The notes below the pieces were generated by a model. That model saw only the letters and a program-made list of their open reading frames with translations. It had not been told where the DNA came from and ran no database searches. DNA of 64,000 bases. Source: Vibrio sp. RE88 (GTDB lineage: Bacteria; Pseudomonadota; Gammaproteobacteria; Enterobacterales; Vibrionaceae). Below, one piece after another: positions 9,106 through 18,649 of this stretch; the stretch's first letter is position 1, and every line of letters starts with the position of its first letter. Made by a program: the position numbers and the translations under genes. The stretch is taken from NCBI RefSeq assembly GCF_013113835.1, contig NZ_VTYQ01000003.1:372001-436000 (forward strand). The letters are read 5' to 3'.

Positions 9106-9654
9106 ATGGGGCCGGATTACCACATCATCACACCCAGATTAGTTTTGAAGCTGATTCCTCAAGAAGATGCTGAAAAGCTAGCTCAATGTGTCGTTCAATC
9201 TCCCAGCCTTCACCGCTGGATAGATTGGTGCCATGATAAATTCACGATTAAAGAGGCAGAACGCTTTGTGCTTGCCACTCGATTGAACTGGGTGAAATCA
9301 GAAGCTTACGGTTTTGGCCTTTATCGTCGCAGTGATAATGCGCTGATTGGCATGGTCGCGATCAATGAGCTTTACCACACCTTTAATATGGCCAGTTTAG
9401 GCTATTGGCTGAATGACTCGTATCATAAACAAGGCTATGCGAAAGAAGCCTTAGATGCGCTAATCGAGTTTTGCTTCGCGCAACTTAAAATCACGCGTAT
9501 TGAGGTCGTTTGTGATCCCGACAATATTCCAAGTCAAAAACTGGCCGAATCCTGCGGCGCACAGTTTGAAGTAAGCGCTGCAAACCGCTACCTATTCAAT
9601 GGACAACCCAAGCAAGGGCTCGTGTATTCCATCATCCCAACAAAAGACAAATAA
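9106..9654 (+). CDS. GNAT N-acetyltransferase, RimJ/RimL-like
   Basis: A 182-residue acetyl-CoA-dependent N-acetyltransferase resembling RimL/RimJ enzymes, which acetylate ribosomal-protein N-termini; the true substrate cannot be read from sequence. The N-terminus TPRLVLKLIPQEDA is the usual RimJ/L opening. The acetyl-CoA pyrophosphate loop is HKQGYAKEAL (about 107-116), and the closing strand ends with IEVVCDPDNIPSQKLAESCGA. GGAG lies 4 nt before the ATG. It sits right after the csiV terminator; a TATAAT overlaps the leader, so any own promoter would have to overlap that terminator. Confidence 0.85.
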   Translation: MGPDYHIITPRLVLKLIPQEDAEKLAQCVVQSPSLHRWIDWCHDKFTIKEAERFVLATRLNWVKSEAYGFGLYRRSDNALIGMVAINELYHTFNMASLGYWLNDSYHKQGYAKEALDALIEFCFAQLKITRIEVVCDPDNIPSQKLAESCGAQFEVSAANRYLFNGQPKQGLVYSIIPTKDK

Positions 9655-9780
9655 TCTCAATAAAAATGATTAACAATAACTTTAGAGGTTTTAACGTTTA
9701 GTAAAGTTATTTAACTCTCCGATATTCGAACATGTCAGATAGTATGATCGTCCGATTAAAAGAAAACTAAGAAAAACAAA

Positions 9781-10098
9781 ATGATCATCTTCAACTCAGA
9801 CTCAGTAGGCTCACTGCTCAAACTACTCTTAGACGATACCAAAGTATCAAAAAGCTACTACTTCAATGATGGTTCGGACAACCACAAGTTGGCTTGTTTT
9901 GATGAAGTTACTGACTTGTTTGACGTAAATGGTTGTATGCAGAGCATTGTTACCAGTTACCAACTCCACTTTATTGGCGGACTATCGCTCAAGGTCAAGC
10001 GCTTAGGTAATGAGTACCAGATTGTCGGTAAGCTTTCTCTCAATACCAAGAATAAAGAGGAAAGCCCGCTAGCGCATGTAGCTGAGTTCCATTTCTAA
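9781..10098 (+). CDS. small soluble protein of unknown function
   Basis: A 105-residue protein with no signal peptide or membrane segment and no motif I recognise. It reads as a mixed alpha/beta domain: an N-terminal amphipathic helix (about 8-18), then alternating strands (SYYFNDG, YQLHFIGGLSLKVKRL, YQIVGKLSLN). Balanced composition, its own leader (an AAAACTAAGAAAAAC stretch before the ATG), and a terminator shared with ndh support a real gene. An equivalent may sit beside ndh in other vibrios. No function proposed. Confidence 0.7.
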   Translation: MIIFNSDSVGSLLKLLLDDTKVSKSYYFNDGSDNHKLACFDEVTDLFDVNGCMQSIVTSYQLHFIGGLSLKVKRLGNEYQIVGKLSLNTKNKEESPLAHVAEFHF

Positions 10099-10130
10099 AT
10101 ATTCGTTAATTCACTGCCTTTGAATAAACG

Positions 10131-10160
10131 AAAAAGAGCACCCTCGGGTGCTCTTTCTTT
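10131..10160. terminator. bidirectional terminator between the small gene and ndh
   Basis: AAAGAGCACCC pairs with GGGTGCTCTTT (11 bp, 2-nt loop as written) with A and T runs on either side, placed between convergent genes. Confidence 0.88.
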
Positions 10161-10169
10161 TCGTTGTGA

Positions 10170-11459
10170 TTAGTGCAGCTTGAGATTAGGGCGAAGCACT
10201 CGGTTTATCCGCCCCATCAAAATAATCAATGCGGTTTTGAACAAGCCATGTAGAGCCATCTGATGCAGGCGATACAAGGAAATGTACACCACTCGAGCAA
10301 TACGCCCTTCTACCATCATAGAGCCTTTGGTTAAGTTGCCCATTAAGCTTCCCACGGTCGAGAACTGGCTCAAAGAAACCAAAGAGCCTTTATCTTTGTA
10401 GACATAAGCTTTCAGTTCACGTCCATTGAGCTTAGCCACTATATTAGAAAACGCGCAGCTCGCCATTTGGTGCGCCGCTTGAGCTCGAGGTGGCACAAAT
10501 GATCCATCGGCTTGGGTGCACTGAGCCAAATCACCAATCACGAAAATGTCATCATCGAGAGTCGTTTGCAGTGTGTCTTTCACGATGAGCTGATTGATTC
10601 GGTTAGTTTCCAATCCACCAATATTTTTCACAAAGTCAGGCGCTTTAATCCCCGCAGCCCAAACCATAATTTGAGCAGGGATCTTTTCGCCATCTTTAGT
10701 AGTAAGGCCATCTGCACCCGCTTCCGTCACCATGGTTGTGGTGCGTACATTCACACCTAACTTAGTTAACTCGTGGTGCGCAGCGCTGGAAATTCTTGCT
10801 GGCAGTGCAGGTAGGATACGCTCACCGGCTTCAATCAGGTTGACGTTTAACTTGCTGGAGTCAAGGTCGCCAAAACCATAGGTACGAAGCTCTTTCACGG
10901 CATTATGCAGTTCTGCCGACAATTCAACACCTGTTGCGCCCGCGCCTACAATGGCAATATCAACGGAGCCATGACCATGCTTGGCGTGTAGCTTGAGGAA
11001 CTCATTGTTCATCTCAGTTCTAAATTTATAAGCCTGCTCTGTACTATCAAGGAAAATACAGTGCTCTCTTACGCCAGGGGTATTGAAGTCATTAGAAGTG
11101 GAGCCCAACGCCATAATAAGGATGTCATACTCAAGCTCACGGCCTGGCATCAAAAGCTCATCATGCTCATCTCTGAGTTCGCCCAGCGTGATAACTTTGC
11201 GCTCTCTGTCGATGTCTTCAAGGCTACCCATTTGGAAGTCAAAGTGGTGGTTTTTCGCATGGGCGCGGTAGCTCAACGCATCTACACCTTCATCCAAAGA
11301 ACCTGTTGCCACTTCGTGTAAAAGCGGTTTCCATAAATGACTGGCTTTGCGATCCACTAGGGTCACTTTTGCCCGTCTTTTACGACCTAATGTACGACCT
11401 AGTTTGGTAACAAGCTCCAATCCGCCTGCACCGCCGCCTACTACGATAATTCGAGTCAC
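10170..11459 (-). CDS. ndh: Ndh, type II NADH:quinone oxidoreductase
   Basis: A 429-residue single-subunit flavoenzyme that passes electrons from NADH to quinone without pumping protons. The first Rossmann motif is [12 protein letters not shown] (about 6-17) and the second is [10 protein letters not shown] (about 171-180). The conserved VIGDLAQC segment that closes the FAD site is present. The C-terminal region is amphipathic and basic, fitting membrane-surface attachment. Length is typical (E. coli 434). An AGGAAAG ribosome site precedes the ATG. Confidence 0.96.
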   Translation of the reverse strand: MTRIIVVGGGAGGLELVTKLGRTLGRKRRAKVTLVDRKASHLWKPLLHEVATGSLDEGVDALSYRAHAKNHHFDFQMGSLEDIDRERKVITLGELRDEHDELLMPGRELEYDILIMALGSTSNDFNTPGVREHCIFLDSTEQAYKFRTEMNNEFLKLHAKHGHGSVDIAIVGAGATGVELSAELHNAVKELRTYGFGDLDSSKLNVNLIEAGERILPALPARISSAAHHELTKLGVNVRTTTMVTEAGADGLTTKDGEKIPAQIMVWAAGIKAPDFVKNIGGLETNRINQLIVKDTLQTTLDDDIFVIGDLAQCTQADGSFVPPRAQAAHQMASCAFSNIVAKLNGRELKAYVYKDKGSLVSLSQFSTVGSLMGNLTKGSMMVEGRIARVVYISLYRLHQMALHGLFKTALIILMGRINRVLRPNLKLH

Positions 11460-11484
11460 AGCAACTTTCCTCTAAAGATAAAAA

Positions 11485-11688
11485 CTATGTTTCGAGTCGA
11501 AGAGTTCGCCCCGATGAAATTGTGTAATGTTGGCCAATCTGCTGAATCAAATTCAGTCTTACGATTCGAGGGCCATTAGAGGTTTTTTCGTCAAATACAA
11601 CGCGATAATTGGAATTACAGTCTGATGACTCAAGGCTAACGTGCTCGGGCATTAGCTCAAAGTGGGCAAACTTATTGTTCGCTCTCAA
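11485..11688 (-). CDS. possible small protein upstream of ndh
   Basis: A 67-codon frame from a TTG, or 55 codons from an internal ATG at about 11652. Its sequence looks protein-like, with alternating polar and hydrophobic residues (YRVVFDEK, RIVRLNLIQQIG), but no ribosome site precedes the TTG and I recognise no family. It reads toward ndh and ends 25 bp before it, so it could be an uncharacterised leader gene or chance. Confidence 0.3.
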   Translation of the reverse strand: MRANNKFAHFELMPEHVSLESSDCNSNYRVVFDEKTSNGPRIVRLNLIQQIGQHYTISSGRTLRLET

Positions 11689-11812
11689 TTTTTTTTGACA
11701 TTTATCAAAAATTTATAGTTGATTCATTATATAGGGCAGAGTGTGCCGCGCAACAAAAGATTACGCTAATCACACTTAATTTTTCCTTAATTTCTATTCG
11801 AGTGAATAACAA

Positions 11813-11843
11813 AAAAGCGACGTGCTGGATTGACGTCGCTTTT
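11813..11843. terminator. terminator after ycfP
   Basis: AAAAGCGACGT pairs with ACGTCGCTTTT (11 bp, 9-nt loop), flanked by A and T tracts. It serves ycfP on the minus strand. Confidence 0.82.
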
Positions 11844-11868
11844 GTAGAAATTTGGCTATAAATGGCGT

Positions 11869-12411
11869 TTAGCTGTGAGCTTTAAACGCCTTAATGGTCT
11901 GCAGATGTTGAGAGATTTTCTTAAACTTATGGCTCTCATTTTCATCCCAGATAACTTGGTAGTGTTTCTCAAGTGCCTGAGCCGTCTGGCGGTTGTCATG
12001 CACCTCATCATCTTTAGATAAGATCACCAGACAACGATCTTTGTTTTTGCTACGAAACTCTTCAACACATTTTGTGGCGATATCTTCATACTCTTCAGGA
12101 CGATCAATACGTCCCTGCATGTTATTTTCTGGATGCAAGTTAGGGTTAAAAATCACCTGCTTGATACCGCATAAGAAGCCGATTCGCTCAGACCAATAAC
12201 CGCCTAGCCCGACTCCACAAATAATGGCGTTGCGATCACCAGATTGCTCGATCGCTTTATGCACCTCTTTGAGCAAATGCTGCATATCATGCTTGGGATG
12301 CAAAGTGCTGTAGTTAACAAAGCGGACGTCTTCGTCAATGAACTGCAACTGGAGTACTTTTTCGTGGTTTCCCGGACTGGTGGAGTCGAAACCATGTAAG
12401 TAAATAATCAT
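11869..12411 (-). CDS. ycfP: YcfP, UPF0227 alpha/beta-hydrolase-fold protein
   Basis: A 180-residue YqiA/YcfP-family protein. It starts [14 protein letters not shown], the oxyanion loop of an alpha/beta hydrolase. The nucleophile elbow reads GVGLGG, with Gly where Ser is expected; E. coli YcfP has the same by memory, so this is a family trait and catalysis is uncertain. The stretch [13 protein letters not shown] and the C-terminal [17 protein letters not shown] match E. coli YcfP closely. It neighbours thiK and lpoB as in enterobacteria. Confidence 0.93.
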   Translation of the reverse strand: MIIYLHGFDSTSPGNHEKVLQLQFIDEDVRFVNYSTLHPKHDMQHLLKEVHKAIEQSGDRNAIICGVGLGGYWSERIGFLCGIKQVIFNPNLHPENNMQGRIDRPEEYEDIATKCVEEFRSKNKDRCLVILSKDDEVHDNRQTAQALEKHYQVIWDENESHKFKKISQHLQTIKAFKAHS

Positions 12412-12510
12412 TCTATCACCCTCGATTCTTATCGGCTTAATCTACCACGAATATTAAGGTTTTAAAGCCAGCGTATAGAATTTAATGTACGAGGGGCTCA
12501 AACAGTGATC

Positions 12511-13365
12511 TTAGCTACAAAACGTGTCGCGCAAAGTTTGCGCTTGAGCGAGGTACTGTTCATCACCCCATAGCTGATAGGCAAGCAAATACCACAGCAT
12601 CGCCATCATAGTCGCTCTAGGTTGCCATGCCATCACACCTTCAACCCAATCATCGACACCTTCTATTTCTCTAAGTTGGCAATATCGATAAACGGATTCA
12701 AGTGGCTTTTCTCCCATCACCCCAATACTTAACGTAAGATCCAGTCTGGGGTCAGCCATTGAGGCATACTCCCAGTCGATAACCATATTGCCTTCCGAAT
12801 TCTTGACCATATTATAACCAGCCAAATCAAAGTGACATAAGGTGCTACCAATGTCAGCGAGGCTCGGAGCACTTCGCCACCGCTGGTAGATATCCAGATA
12901 ATCATCAGACTTTAGGTCTTCTCGCAGCAGCATCCAGTAGTGATCGACACGAGCGGTAAAGTTAAATGGAGCGACAGGGATTCGAGTCGTCTCTAAGCTG
13001 TGGATTTTGATCATTGTTTTGAGCAAAGAGTCAAAAGGCAAACAATCAGTCAATGATTCACCTTCTATCCACTCCACCAACAACCCTTGTTCGTTGATGT
13101 GAATAGCTTTAGGTGCAAGGTGGGAATCTTCGATCGCTGTCAGGATTTGATATTCCTGAAAACGTGAAATGGAAAAGGCTTTGGTTATCGAAGTGTTGGG
13201 GCGCCAGACAAAACAATCGCCGCTTTGGGTTACAACCTTCCAGCAGCGATTGGTCAGGCCTCCGGTTAGCGTTTGAGCGTAATCCGGAGAGATAGAAAAG
13301 AAGTGATCTAATGACTTCAATGAACCGTCTAGTTGACATGCCTCATGCCACGACATCCTTGCCAT
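12511..13365 (-). CDS. thiK: aminoglycoside-phosphotransferase-fold kinase, ThiK-like (thiamine kinase)
   Basis: A 284-residue kinase of the APH/choline-kinase fold. The ATP loop region is LTGGLTNRCWKV (about 34-45), the catalytic loop CHFDLAGYNMV has the HxDxxxxN pattern, and the metal site is VIDWEYASMADPRLDL. In E. coli the gene beside lpoB and ycfP is thiK, which phosphorylates salvaged thiamine; the same neighbourhood supports that here, but choline or another alcohol cannot be excluded. GAGGAG precedes the ATG. 18 bp downstream of lpoB and likely cotranscribed with it. Confidence 0.8.
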   Translation of the reverse strand: MARMSWHEACQLDGSLKSLDHFFSISPDYAQTLTGGLTNRCWKVVTQSGDCFVWRPNTSITKAFSISRFQEYQILTAIEDSHLAPKAIHINEQGLLVEWIEGESLTDCLPFDSLLKTMIKIHSLETTRIPVAPFNFTARVDHYWMLLREDLKSDDYLDIYQRWRSAPSLADIGSTLCHFDLAGYNMVKNSEGNMVIDWEYASMADPRLDLTLSIGVMGEKPLESVYRYCQLREIEGVDDWVEGVMAWQPRATMMAMLWYLLAYQLWGDEQYLAQAQTLRDTFCS

Positions 13366-13383
13366 AAATCACTCCTCTATCGA

Positions 13384-13974
13384 TTAAAGACCTAAGAAGC
13401 TCTTAGACTCTTGTTTGCGGATTTCAGTTTCATCTGCCCATTCAATCAGGCCTGTTTCCAAATCCATCAGACGCATTGTCATCTTGTAGTATACGTCTTT
13501 GTCACTACCACCTGCTTTAGCAATGCTCGACAAGTTGCCGTATAGCATGTACTGGGCGCCAACCATTTTACCAAACTGAATTGCAGTGCTTTGGTTTACA
13601 AGCTCATCATTGTTTTGGAAGTTAAGTTGCTCGCGAACAGATTCAACGCGGTCCATATCAACAAAGCGGAACTTACCAGAGTTCAACATCTTAGTACTGA
13701 TAGTATCGGTAATCGATTCAGTATCAATGTGTTCGCTTGTCTTATTCTTGATACGTTCAACAAAAACAATCGGACGAGAGTCACGGGTAATAGCTGATAC
13801 AGAGCCCGACATCATCATGCTATCGACCATTTCGCCCGCAATTTTCTGCAGATCTGTTGAGCCAAAATCAATCGTTGTAGTCTCAACCGCCTGTGCATCA
13901 CCGTAGCTGACTTTGTTCGAACAACCGCCCAGGATGACAGCCAAGCCAAGTAATGCGATAACACTTTTTTTCAT
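13384..13974 (-). CDS. lpoB: LpoB-like lipoprotein, penicillin-binding-protein activator
   Basis: An outer-membrane lipoprotein of 196 aa: signal peptide with lipobox LGGC, acylated Cys at about 17. The rest is a TolB-N-like alpha/beta domain (RPIVFVERIKNKTSEHIDT, then a C-terminal MTMRLMDLETGLIEWADE) as in LpoB, which stimulates PBP1B in E. coli. The Pro-rich linker of E. coli LpoB is much shorter here. It lies in a ycfL-lpoB-thiK order as in enterobacteria. Whether it activates PBP1B in vibrios is inference. Good GAGGA ribosome site. Confidence 0.88.
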   Translation of the reverse strand: MKKSVIALLGLAVILGGCSNKVSYGDAQAVETTTIDFGSTDLQKIAGEMVDSMMMSGSVSAITRDSRPIVFVERIKNKTSEHIDTESITDTISTKMLNSGKFRFVDMDRVESVREQLNFQNNDELVNQSTAIQFGKMVGAQYMLYGNLSSIAKAGGSDKDVYYKMTMRLMDLETGLIEWADETEIRKQESKSFLGL

Positions 13975-14047
13975 TCTTGGTTCCTCAAATCTTTATAGAA
14001 TCTTGTGTTATGAGTGTATGACTAAAGTTAGTGGACTTTAGTTCGAT

Positions 14048-14437
14048 TTAGTTATCATTTTCGCGAATCTGAACGCGGAACTGCGTGCCATTCGGATTCA
14101 CTGAAACTTCAGAAATAGCGATCGTTTCCATACCTCGAATGATCGCTTGACGCCATGGGCCCAGCTTGTTGTTTACTTCAAGGCCGTTATCGTCGTACCA
14201 GTAAAATCTGTACTGAATATGCTGGTCACCTTTGTATTGGCTAGCGAGTCGAACAATACCTCGAGCACGACCATCGACCTGGGTAGTAGAGATATCTTCA
14301 ATTTGTAGGCGACCCGCTAACACGTTGTCTCCAAACAAAACGGTTTGCGACTCACCGTCAATACGTAACCCAGCCGTGTTGCTAGAACAACCTGCCATTA
14401 CTAACGCAGCCACTGCTGCAATAAGCCACTTTTTCAT
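14048..14437 (-). CDS. ycfL: YcfL family lipoprotein (DUF1425)
   Basis: A 129-residue predicted lipoprotein with lipobox VMAGC and a compact beta-sandwich-like domain (VDGRARGIVRLASQYKGDQ, YRFYWYDDNGLEV). DUF1425 members sit next to lpoB in many gammaproteobacteria; their function is not established. The start overlaps the end of the COG3014 gene by 4 bp, so translation is probably coupled. An envelope role with its lipoprotein neighbours is inferred from context only. Confidence 0.88.
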   Translation of the reverse strand: MKKWLIAAVAALVMAGCSSNTAGLRIDGESQTVLFGDNVLAGRLQIEDISTTQVDGRARGIVRLASQYKGDQHIQYRFYWYDDNGLEVNNKLGPWRQAIIRGMETIAISEVSVNPNGTQFRVQIRENDN

Positions 14438-15828
14438 CGAATTTTTCCTAACTGTTTATGCCAAATTGTAGCATTGCTGCCCTGACGAGAGATCCAAACG
14501 ATAGTGGTTCGCCCCGCCTCAACGTCAAATTGGTGTTGCTGTTCACCAACAACGATAGTTTGAGTACCCGGCTCAACTACAGAGCTGCTACTGCGAATTT
14601 CACCCGGTAGTGTTAACCAACTGCGCGTATCTGGTTGCTCTGTCAATGTATTCCAGATGTTCAATATTGCATTGCCTAGCTCATCGTCTTTCGCAGCGCC
14701 TTTGCGTAGCTCGTCTTTAGCCCAAACACGAAGCGCCTGACGGATGATAATAGTCGGCATTCGCTCTGACAGGTCACGCTGTGCCATTAAGTTAACATCC
14801 GTCAGTAAGTCACTTTGAAGCTTTTCGCCGTTAAGCTGCATAGGCGAAAATGATTGGCTTACTTGTTTAGGGTAATAAGGCAACGCAATGGTATACAAAG
14901 CACCGTTCCCACGGCTGTCATACAGCGGCAGAGTTTGCTTCCAACCTTGCAAAGCATCTACTACACCCTGCTCTTCCAATACAATGACTCTTGCTTTGTC
15001 ACTATCAAGGAAATGAGCTTTGCCATAACGTTTCTCCAGTTGGACGAGGTCTTCATTCATACCCAAGCGTTTAGCGACACGTTTCGCGCCATCAATCACT
15101 TGAGCATTATCAGGCATCACCGCCAATGCGCGTCGATAGTCAACGTAGGCATCATTCAATGCATTATCGGCTTCGTACAAAAGCGCTGATAAGTACAGCA
15201 GATAGCCATTCTGCACTGCCTGCAAGGTTTTACCTGCATCAGGATAATTAGACAGCACACTACCCAGATTAGGACTTAATCCCTGCGCTTGCATGTCATT
15301 TTGTGCAGACTCCAGCTCTCTTTCTCGGTCTTTGCGCGCTTGTTCCTGCACTTGGTTTGCTCTGCGCATTTCAATCAAGGCACCTTCAAGGCTGTTCTTC
15401 TTGAGGTAATTCAATCCTAGATAGAGATGCAAAAAGCCCAATTCATAGTCGGCTGGTTTATAGATATCCAAGTTATCGTTAACAGCCAACGCGCCAACAC
15501 TGGTCGCCGTTTCTGTCACCGATATTGTGGCTTTGTCTTGTTGAACTCGAACCGCGTTATCACTTGCTTCAAATGCAGACTTACTGTCTTCGTACTGCTG
15601 GTTAAGCAAGTACACTCGCCCTTTTTCGAAGTTATCAAGAATGTCACCTGCCACCTCTTCAGGTAAGGCTTCTTCCGCCTTTTGATACTGGCCCGTTTTG
15701 ACCGTCTGATAGACTTCGTTGTTTTGAGCACTGTAGTGGCTAAATAAGTTTCCAGCCGATAGATTGGCACATGCAGAAAGAGCAGCAGAGCTGAATATCA
15801 CGAATGCGAGTCGAACGTGTTTACGCAC
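14434..15828 (-). CDS. COG3014 family TPR-like lipoprotein
   Basis: I place the start at a GTG at 15828, because GGAG lies about 8 nt upstream and a lipoprotein signal follows at once (VRKHVRLAFVIFSSAALSAC). The ATG at 15879 would add 17 acidic residues ahead of the signal. The mature part has TPR-like helical repeats (about 40-250: YQKAEEAL, GRVYLLNQQYEDSKSAFEAS, FLHLYLGLNYLKKNSLEGAL, then YVDYRRALAVMP). A C-terminal beta-rich domain follows. COG3014 function is unknown. It clusters with ycfL and lpoB, suggesting an envelope-assembly role (inference). Confidence 0.85.
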   Translation of the reverse strand: MRKHVRLAFVIFSSAALSACANLSAGNLFSHYSAQNNEVYQTVKTGQYQKAEEALPEEVAGDILDNFEKGRVYLLNQQYEDSKSAFEASDNAVRVQQDKATISVTETATSVGALAVNDNLDIYKPADYELGFLHLYLGLNYLKKNSLEGALIEMRRANQVQEQARKDRERELESAQNDMQAQGLSPNLGSVLSNYPDAGKTLQAVQNGYLLYLSALLYEADNALNDAYVDYRRALAVMPDNAQVIDGAKRVAKRLGMNEDLVQLEKRYGKAHFLDSDKARVIVLEEQGVVDALQGWKQTLPLYDSRGNGALYTIALPYYPKQVSQSFSPMQLNGEKLQSDLLTDVNLMAQRDLSERMPTIIIRQALRVWAKDELRKGAAKDDELGNAILNIWNTLTEQPDTRSWLTLPGEIRSSSSVVEPGTQTIVVGEQQHQFDVEAGRTTIVWISRQGSNATIWHKQLGKIR

Positions 15829-15935
15829 TTCGTACTCCGAATTATTTATTAGAATTTCATCATCGTCGCGATTGGACAACGGTATTGATAAAAAGTTTGC
15901 ATGAATACCGCTATCCTCAAAAAAAGTGTTTAACC

Positions 15936-16286
15936 TTAACTCATCAACATTGGGCCAAGTGGTCGTCCACCGACCAAATGCATGTGGATGTGATACACCT
16001 CCTGACCACCATGAGAGTTACAGTTAACAATCAAGCGGTATCCATCTTCGTCAATGCCTTCTTCTTTCGCCAATTTACGAGCAACAGTAAACATGCGTCC
16101 CATTGTCGCTTCATCCGCTTCTTCGATGTCGTTTGTTGTTGGAATCAACTTATTAGGGATGATCAAAATGTGACTTGGCGCACGTGGGTTGATATCGCGA
16201 AATGCCGTGACCAGATCATCTTGGTACACCACGTCGGCAGGGATTTCTTTGCGAATAATTTTACTGAAAATGGTTTCTTCGGCCAT
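15936..16286 (-). CDS. hinT: HinT, HIT-family purine nucleoside phosphoramidase
   Basis: A 116-residue HIT hydrolase that cleaves adenosine phosphoramidates. [20 protein letters not shown] is nearly identical to E. coli HinT, fixing the start at 16286 rather than the upstream 16298; GGAG precedes it by 7 nt. The catalytic triad-bearing motif is [17 protein letters not shown]. First gene of the hinT / COG3014 / ycfL / lpoB / thiK cluster, a conserved gammaproteobacterial arrangement. Confidence 0.97.
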   Translation of the reverse strand: MAEETIFSKIIRKEIPADVVYQDDLVTAFRDINPRAPSHILIIPNKLIPTTNDIEEADEATMGRMFTVARKLAKEEGIDEDGYRLIVNCNSHGGQEVYHIHMHLVGGRPLGPMLMS

Positions 16287-16510
16287 GAAGCACTCCATTA
16301 AGTGTTGTTTTCGTTGAACGTTGCAAAGGAGTATGCGCTAAGCTTGCCCAGATCACAATAAAAAACAGTGTTCACTTAACATATACACCGTACTGATAGT
16401 AGCAGATGGCTAAATTTGTATTATGCGTCATAAAATGCGTGTCTCGCTATCAATACAATGACTCTCTTTTTGTTAATTTTTTAAGACATTAAGTATTTAG
16501 GGAGAGATCT

Positions 16511-18502
16511 ATGAAAGGCTCAGTGATCAAGCGTATGTACGCTGGGTTTGCATTGATCATCATAATGTTTGTTATTTCAACCATTATGACAATGCGAGGA
16601 ATGCAACAAATTCACACCAACTTTGGCAGTGTGTCTAACACCGCTTTACCTTTGGTATCGCAGTCTAACCAAACCAGTGTTTACCTGCTCTCTGCTGACA
16701 AACTTTTTAAAGACTTTTTGACAACGCAGAGCTCTGAGCGAATGGATGAAATTCGTGCGCAGTTTGAAGAGGCGAAAAGTCGCTACGACCAAGCTCTTCA
16801 AGATTTAGCTAAAGCTAGTGCAGGCAACGCTGAACTCCAAGCAAGCATCGAACAGCTAAAAGAGATGGAGCTGCGATACTTTACCGAAGCCGATGCCGCA
16901 ATGAACAATTACCGCAATATGTTTGCCGCCCAAGCTGATGTTCAGAAATCATCACGCCGCTTCCAGCGCCTGCATTCAGAGCTCGGTGTTGGAATGAAAG
17001 AGTATGTCGATGACCAGAGCAGCATCTCAGTGAAAGTAATGGCTAAAAGCTACTTTATTAAACTGAAAGATGCAGAGGTTATTACGTCTGACGCTCTCGC
17101 GAGCAGTGATTTAGAGCTAGTAAATAAAGCGGTCGCCAAAAACAAAAAAGCCGTCACACATCTTAATTACGCTTATCGCGGCCTAACCACGCAGATGCCT
17201 GAAATTAAGAAGGTATTTGATGAGTCAGTACAGCAGTTCACCACGGATATTGGTAAAAAAGGTGGCGTACTCGATCAACACGCTTCGTACTTGCAAGCTA
17301 AAGCGGCATTGTATGCCAATATTGCTAACCTGACTCTGGAAGTGGATAACACGATGGCAGTGCTCACCTCCTTCAGTGAAGCTGCGCAACAAGGCCTGCA
17401 TGCTTCTCTAGCGGAGGCGAGCGAAGTTTACGACCAAGGGGTGATCAATTCAGTCGCATTGGGCGTTCTTGTCATTGCCTTAGCTCTGGGTATCGGTTAT
17501 CACATCGCGCATAGTGTGCGCACGCCACTTACTCGTATCCTTTCAACACTTGAAAGTCTGACACAAGGCGATATGACTCAGCGCATTGAAAATCGCCACA
17601 ACAATGAGTTCAGCCGTGTAAGTGGCCATATCAACTCACTGGCAGACAATCTTCACGACATTTTGAAGAAGCTCAACAGCGCTTCAGATAACCTAACCGA
17701 TACTGCTAACATCAACCAACAAACCTCCTCCCAAGCGCAATCACAGCTCAGTCAGCAACGTGAACAAACCGCTAACGTCGCTACTGCGATGACGGAAATG
17801 GCGCACTCGGTTCAAGAAGTCGCGCAAAGTGCACAAAGCTCACAACAGATGGTTGAGCAGGTTGAAACCGCCTCTGAGTCTGGTCGTCAGATCATGAATG
17901 ACAACATAACCACCATTAACCAACTCGAAAACCGCCTCACCCAGTCGGTCGACGCCGTTAAAGATCTCCAGAGTATGAGTAGCCAGATTGGCTCGATTTT
18001 GGATGTGATTCGTAACATTGCTGAACAAACGAACCTACTGGCGCTCAATGCTGCGATTGAAGCCGCGCGAGCAGGTGAACAAGGACGTGGGTTTGCCGTT
18101 GTAGCAGATGAAGTTAGGGTGTTAGCTCAACGAACGACAGAATCAACGTCAGAGATTGAAAACATGATCAGTAACCTGCAAAACAGCTCTACATCTGCCA
18201 ACAAGGTGATTCAAAGCTGCATGGATGATATGGATCAATCGGTGGCTCAAGCTTCCAATGCCAACAGCGCAATGGAGGAAATTCAGGCATTGATTATTGA
18301 AATCAGCCAAATGAGTGGACATATCTCTCAAGCCGCCGCTGAACAAAGTGAAACTACTGGAGAAATTGCTCGCAACATTGATGAAATCAATCAGATTGCT
18401 GACACCAGCTACCAAGCCATGGCTCAAATCGCACAAACTAGTACGGATTTGACTCAGTTAGCCAATCAACAAGGCGAACTGGTGCATCGCTTCAAACTCT
18501 AG
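16511..18502 (+). CDS. methyl-accepting chemotaxis protein with helical periplasmic sensor
   Basis: A 663-residue chemoreceptor. TM1 is at about 10-30. A long, almost wholly helical periplasmic domain (about 31-310) with many Gln/Ala repeats resembles HBM/four-helix sensors. TM2 is at about 312-332, HAMP to about 385, then the signalling hairpin containing [20 protein letters not shown] and [16 protein letters not shown]. The ligand is unknown; HBM receptors known elsewhere bind organic acids or other small metabolites. GGAGAG before the ATG and a strong terminator after the stop suggest a single-gene unit. Confidence 0.95.
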   Translation: MKGSVIKRMYAGFALIIIMFVISTIMTMRGMQQIHTNFGSVSNTALPLVSQSNQTSVYLLSADKLFKDFLTTQSSERMDEIRAQFEEAKSRYDQALQDLAKASAGNAELQASIEQLKEMELRYFTEADAAMNNYRNMFAAQADVQKSSRRFQRLHSELGVGMKEYVDDQSSISVKVMAKSYFIKLKDAEVITSDALASSDLELVNKAVAKNKKAVTHLNYAYRGLTTQMPEIKKVFDESVQQFTTDIGKKGGVLDQHASYLQAKAALYANIANLTLEVDNTMAVLTSFSEAAQQGLHASLAEASEVYDQGVINSVALGVLVIALALGIGYHIAHSVRTPLTRILSTLESLTQGDMTQRIENRHNNEFSRVSGHINSLADNLHDILKKLNSASDNLTDTANINQQTSSQAQSQLSQQREQTANVATAMTEMAHSVQEVAQSAQSSQQMVEQVETASESGRQIMNDNITTINQLENRLTQSVDAVKDLQSMSSQIGSILDVIRNIAEQTNLLALNAAIEAARAGEQGRGFAVVADEVRVLAQRTTESTSEIENMISNLQNSSTSANKVIQSCMDDMDQSVAQASNANSAMEEIQALIIEISQMSGHISQAAAEQSETTGEIARNIDEINQIADTSYQAMAQIAQTSTDLTQLANQQGELVHRFKL

Positions 18503-18532
18503 TTTTGTAAAGACAATGCAAATTATTCACTC

Positions 18533-18567
18533 AGGGCGGTTAATTTCATTAATCGCCCTTGTTTTTT
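18533..18567 (+). terminator. rho-independent terminator after the chemoreceptor
   Basis: A 12-bp stem (AGGGCGGTTAAT / ATTAATCGCCCT, one G-T pair) with a 3-nt loop, followed by TGTTTTTTA. Confidence 0.88.
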
Positions 18568-18649
18568 ATATGCGCTGTCGTTATATGGTTAGTAAGGCTT
18601 GCCCACTTCTCACTTCACATTTTTCGCAAGCCAAGCATGAGGAAGGTTT

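Larger units (their letters stand above)
11460..11868. other. ndh-ycfP intergenic region
   Basis: About 409 bp. It holds a doubtful small frame (11485-11688, minus), an AT-rich stretch (about 11690-11810) that could carry the ndh promoter, and the ycfP terminator at 11813-11843. Nothing else recognisable. Confidence 0.6.

Noticed and set aside
9092..9106. leaderless promoter for the GNAT gene (TATAAT 9 nt before ATG)
   Set aside because: A GGAG ribosome site is present and the matching -35 would fall inside the csiV terminator stem; not supportable without start-site mapping.
15804..16301. 165-codon plus-strand frame
   Set aside because: It lies antisense to hinT and the start of the COG3014 gene, both of which have clear family motifs.
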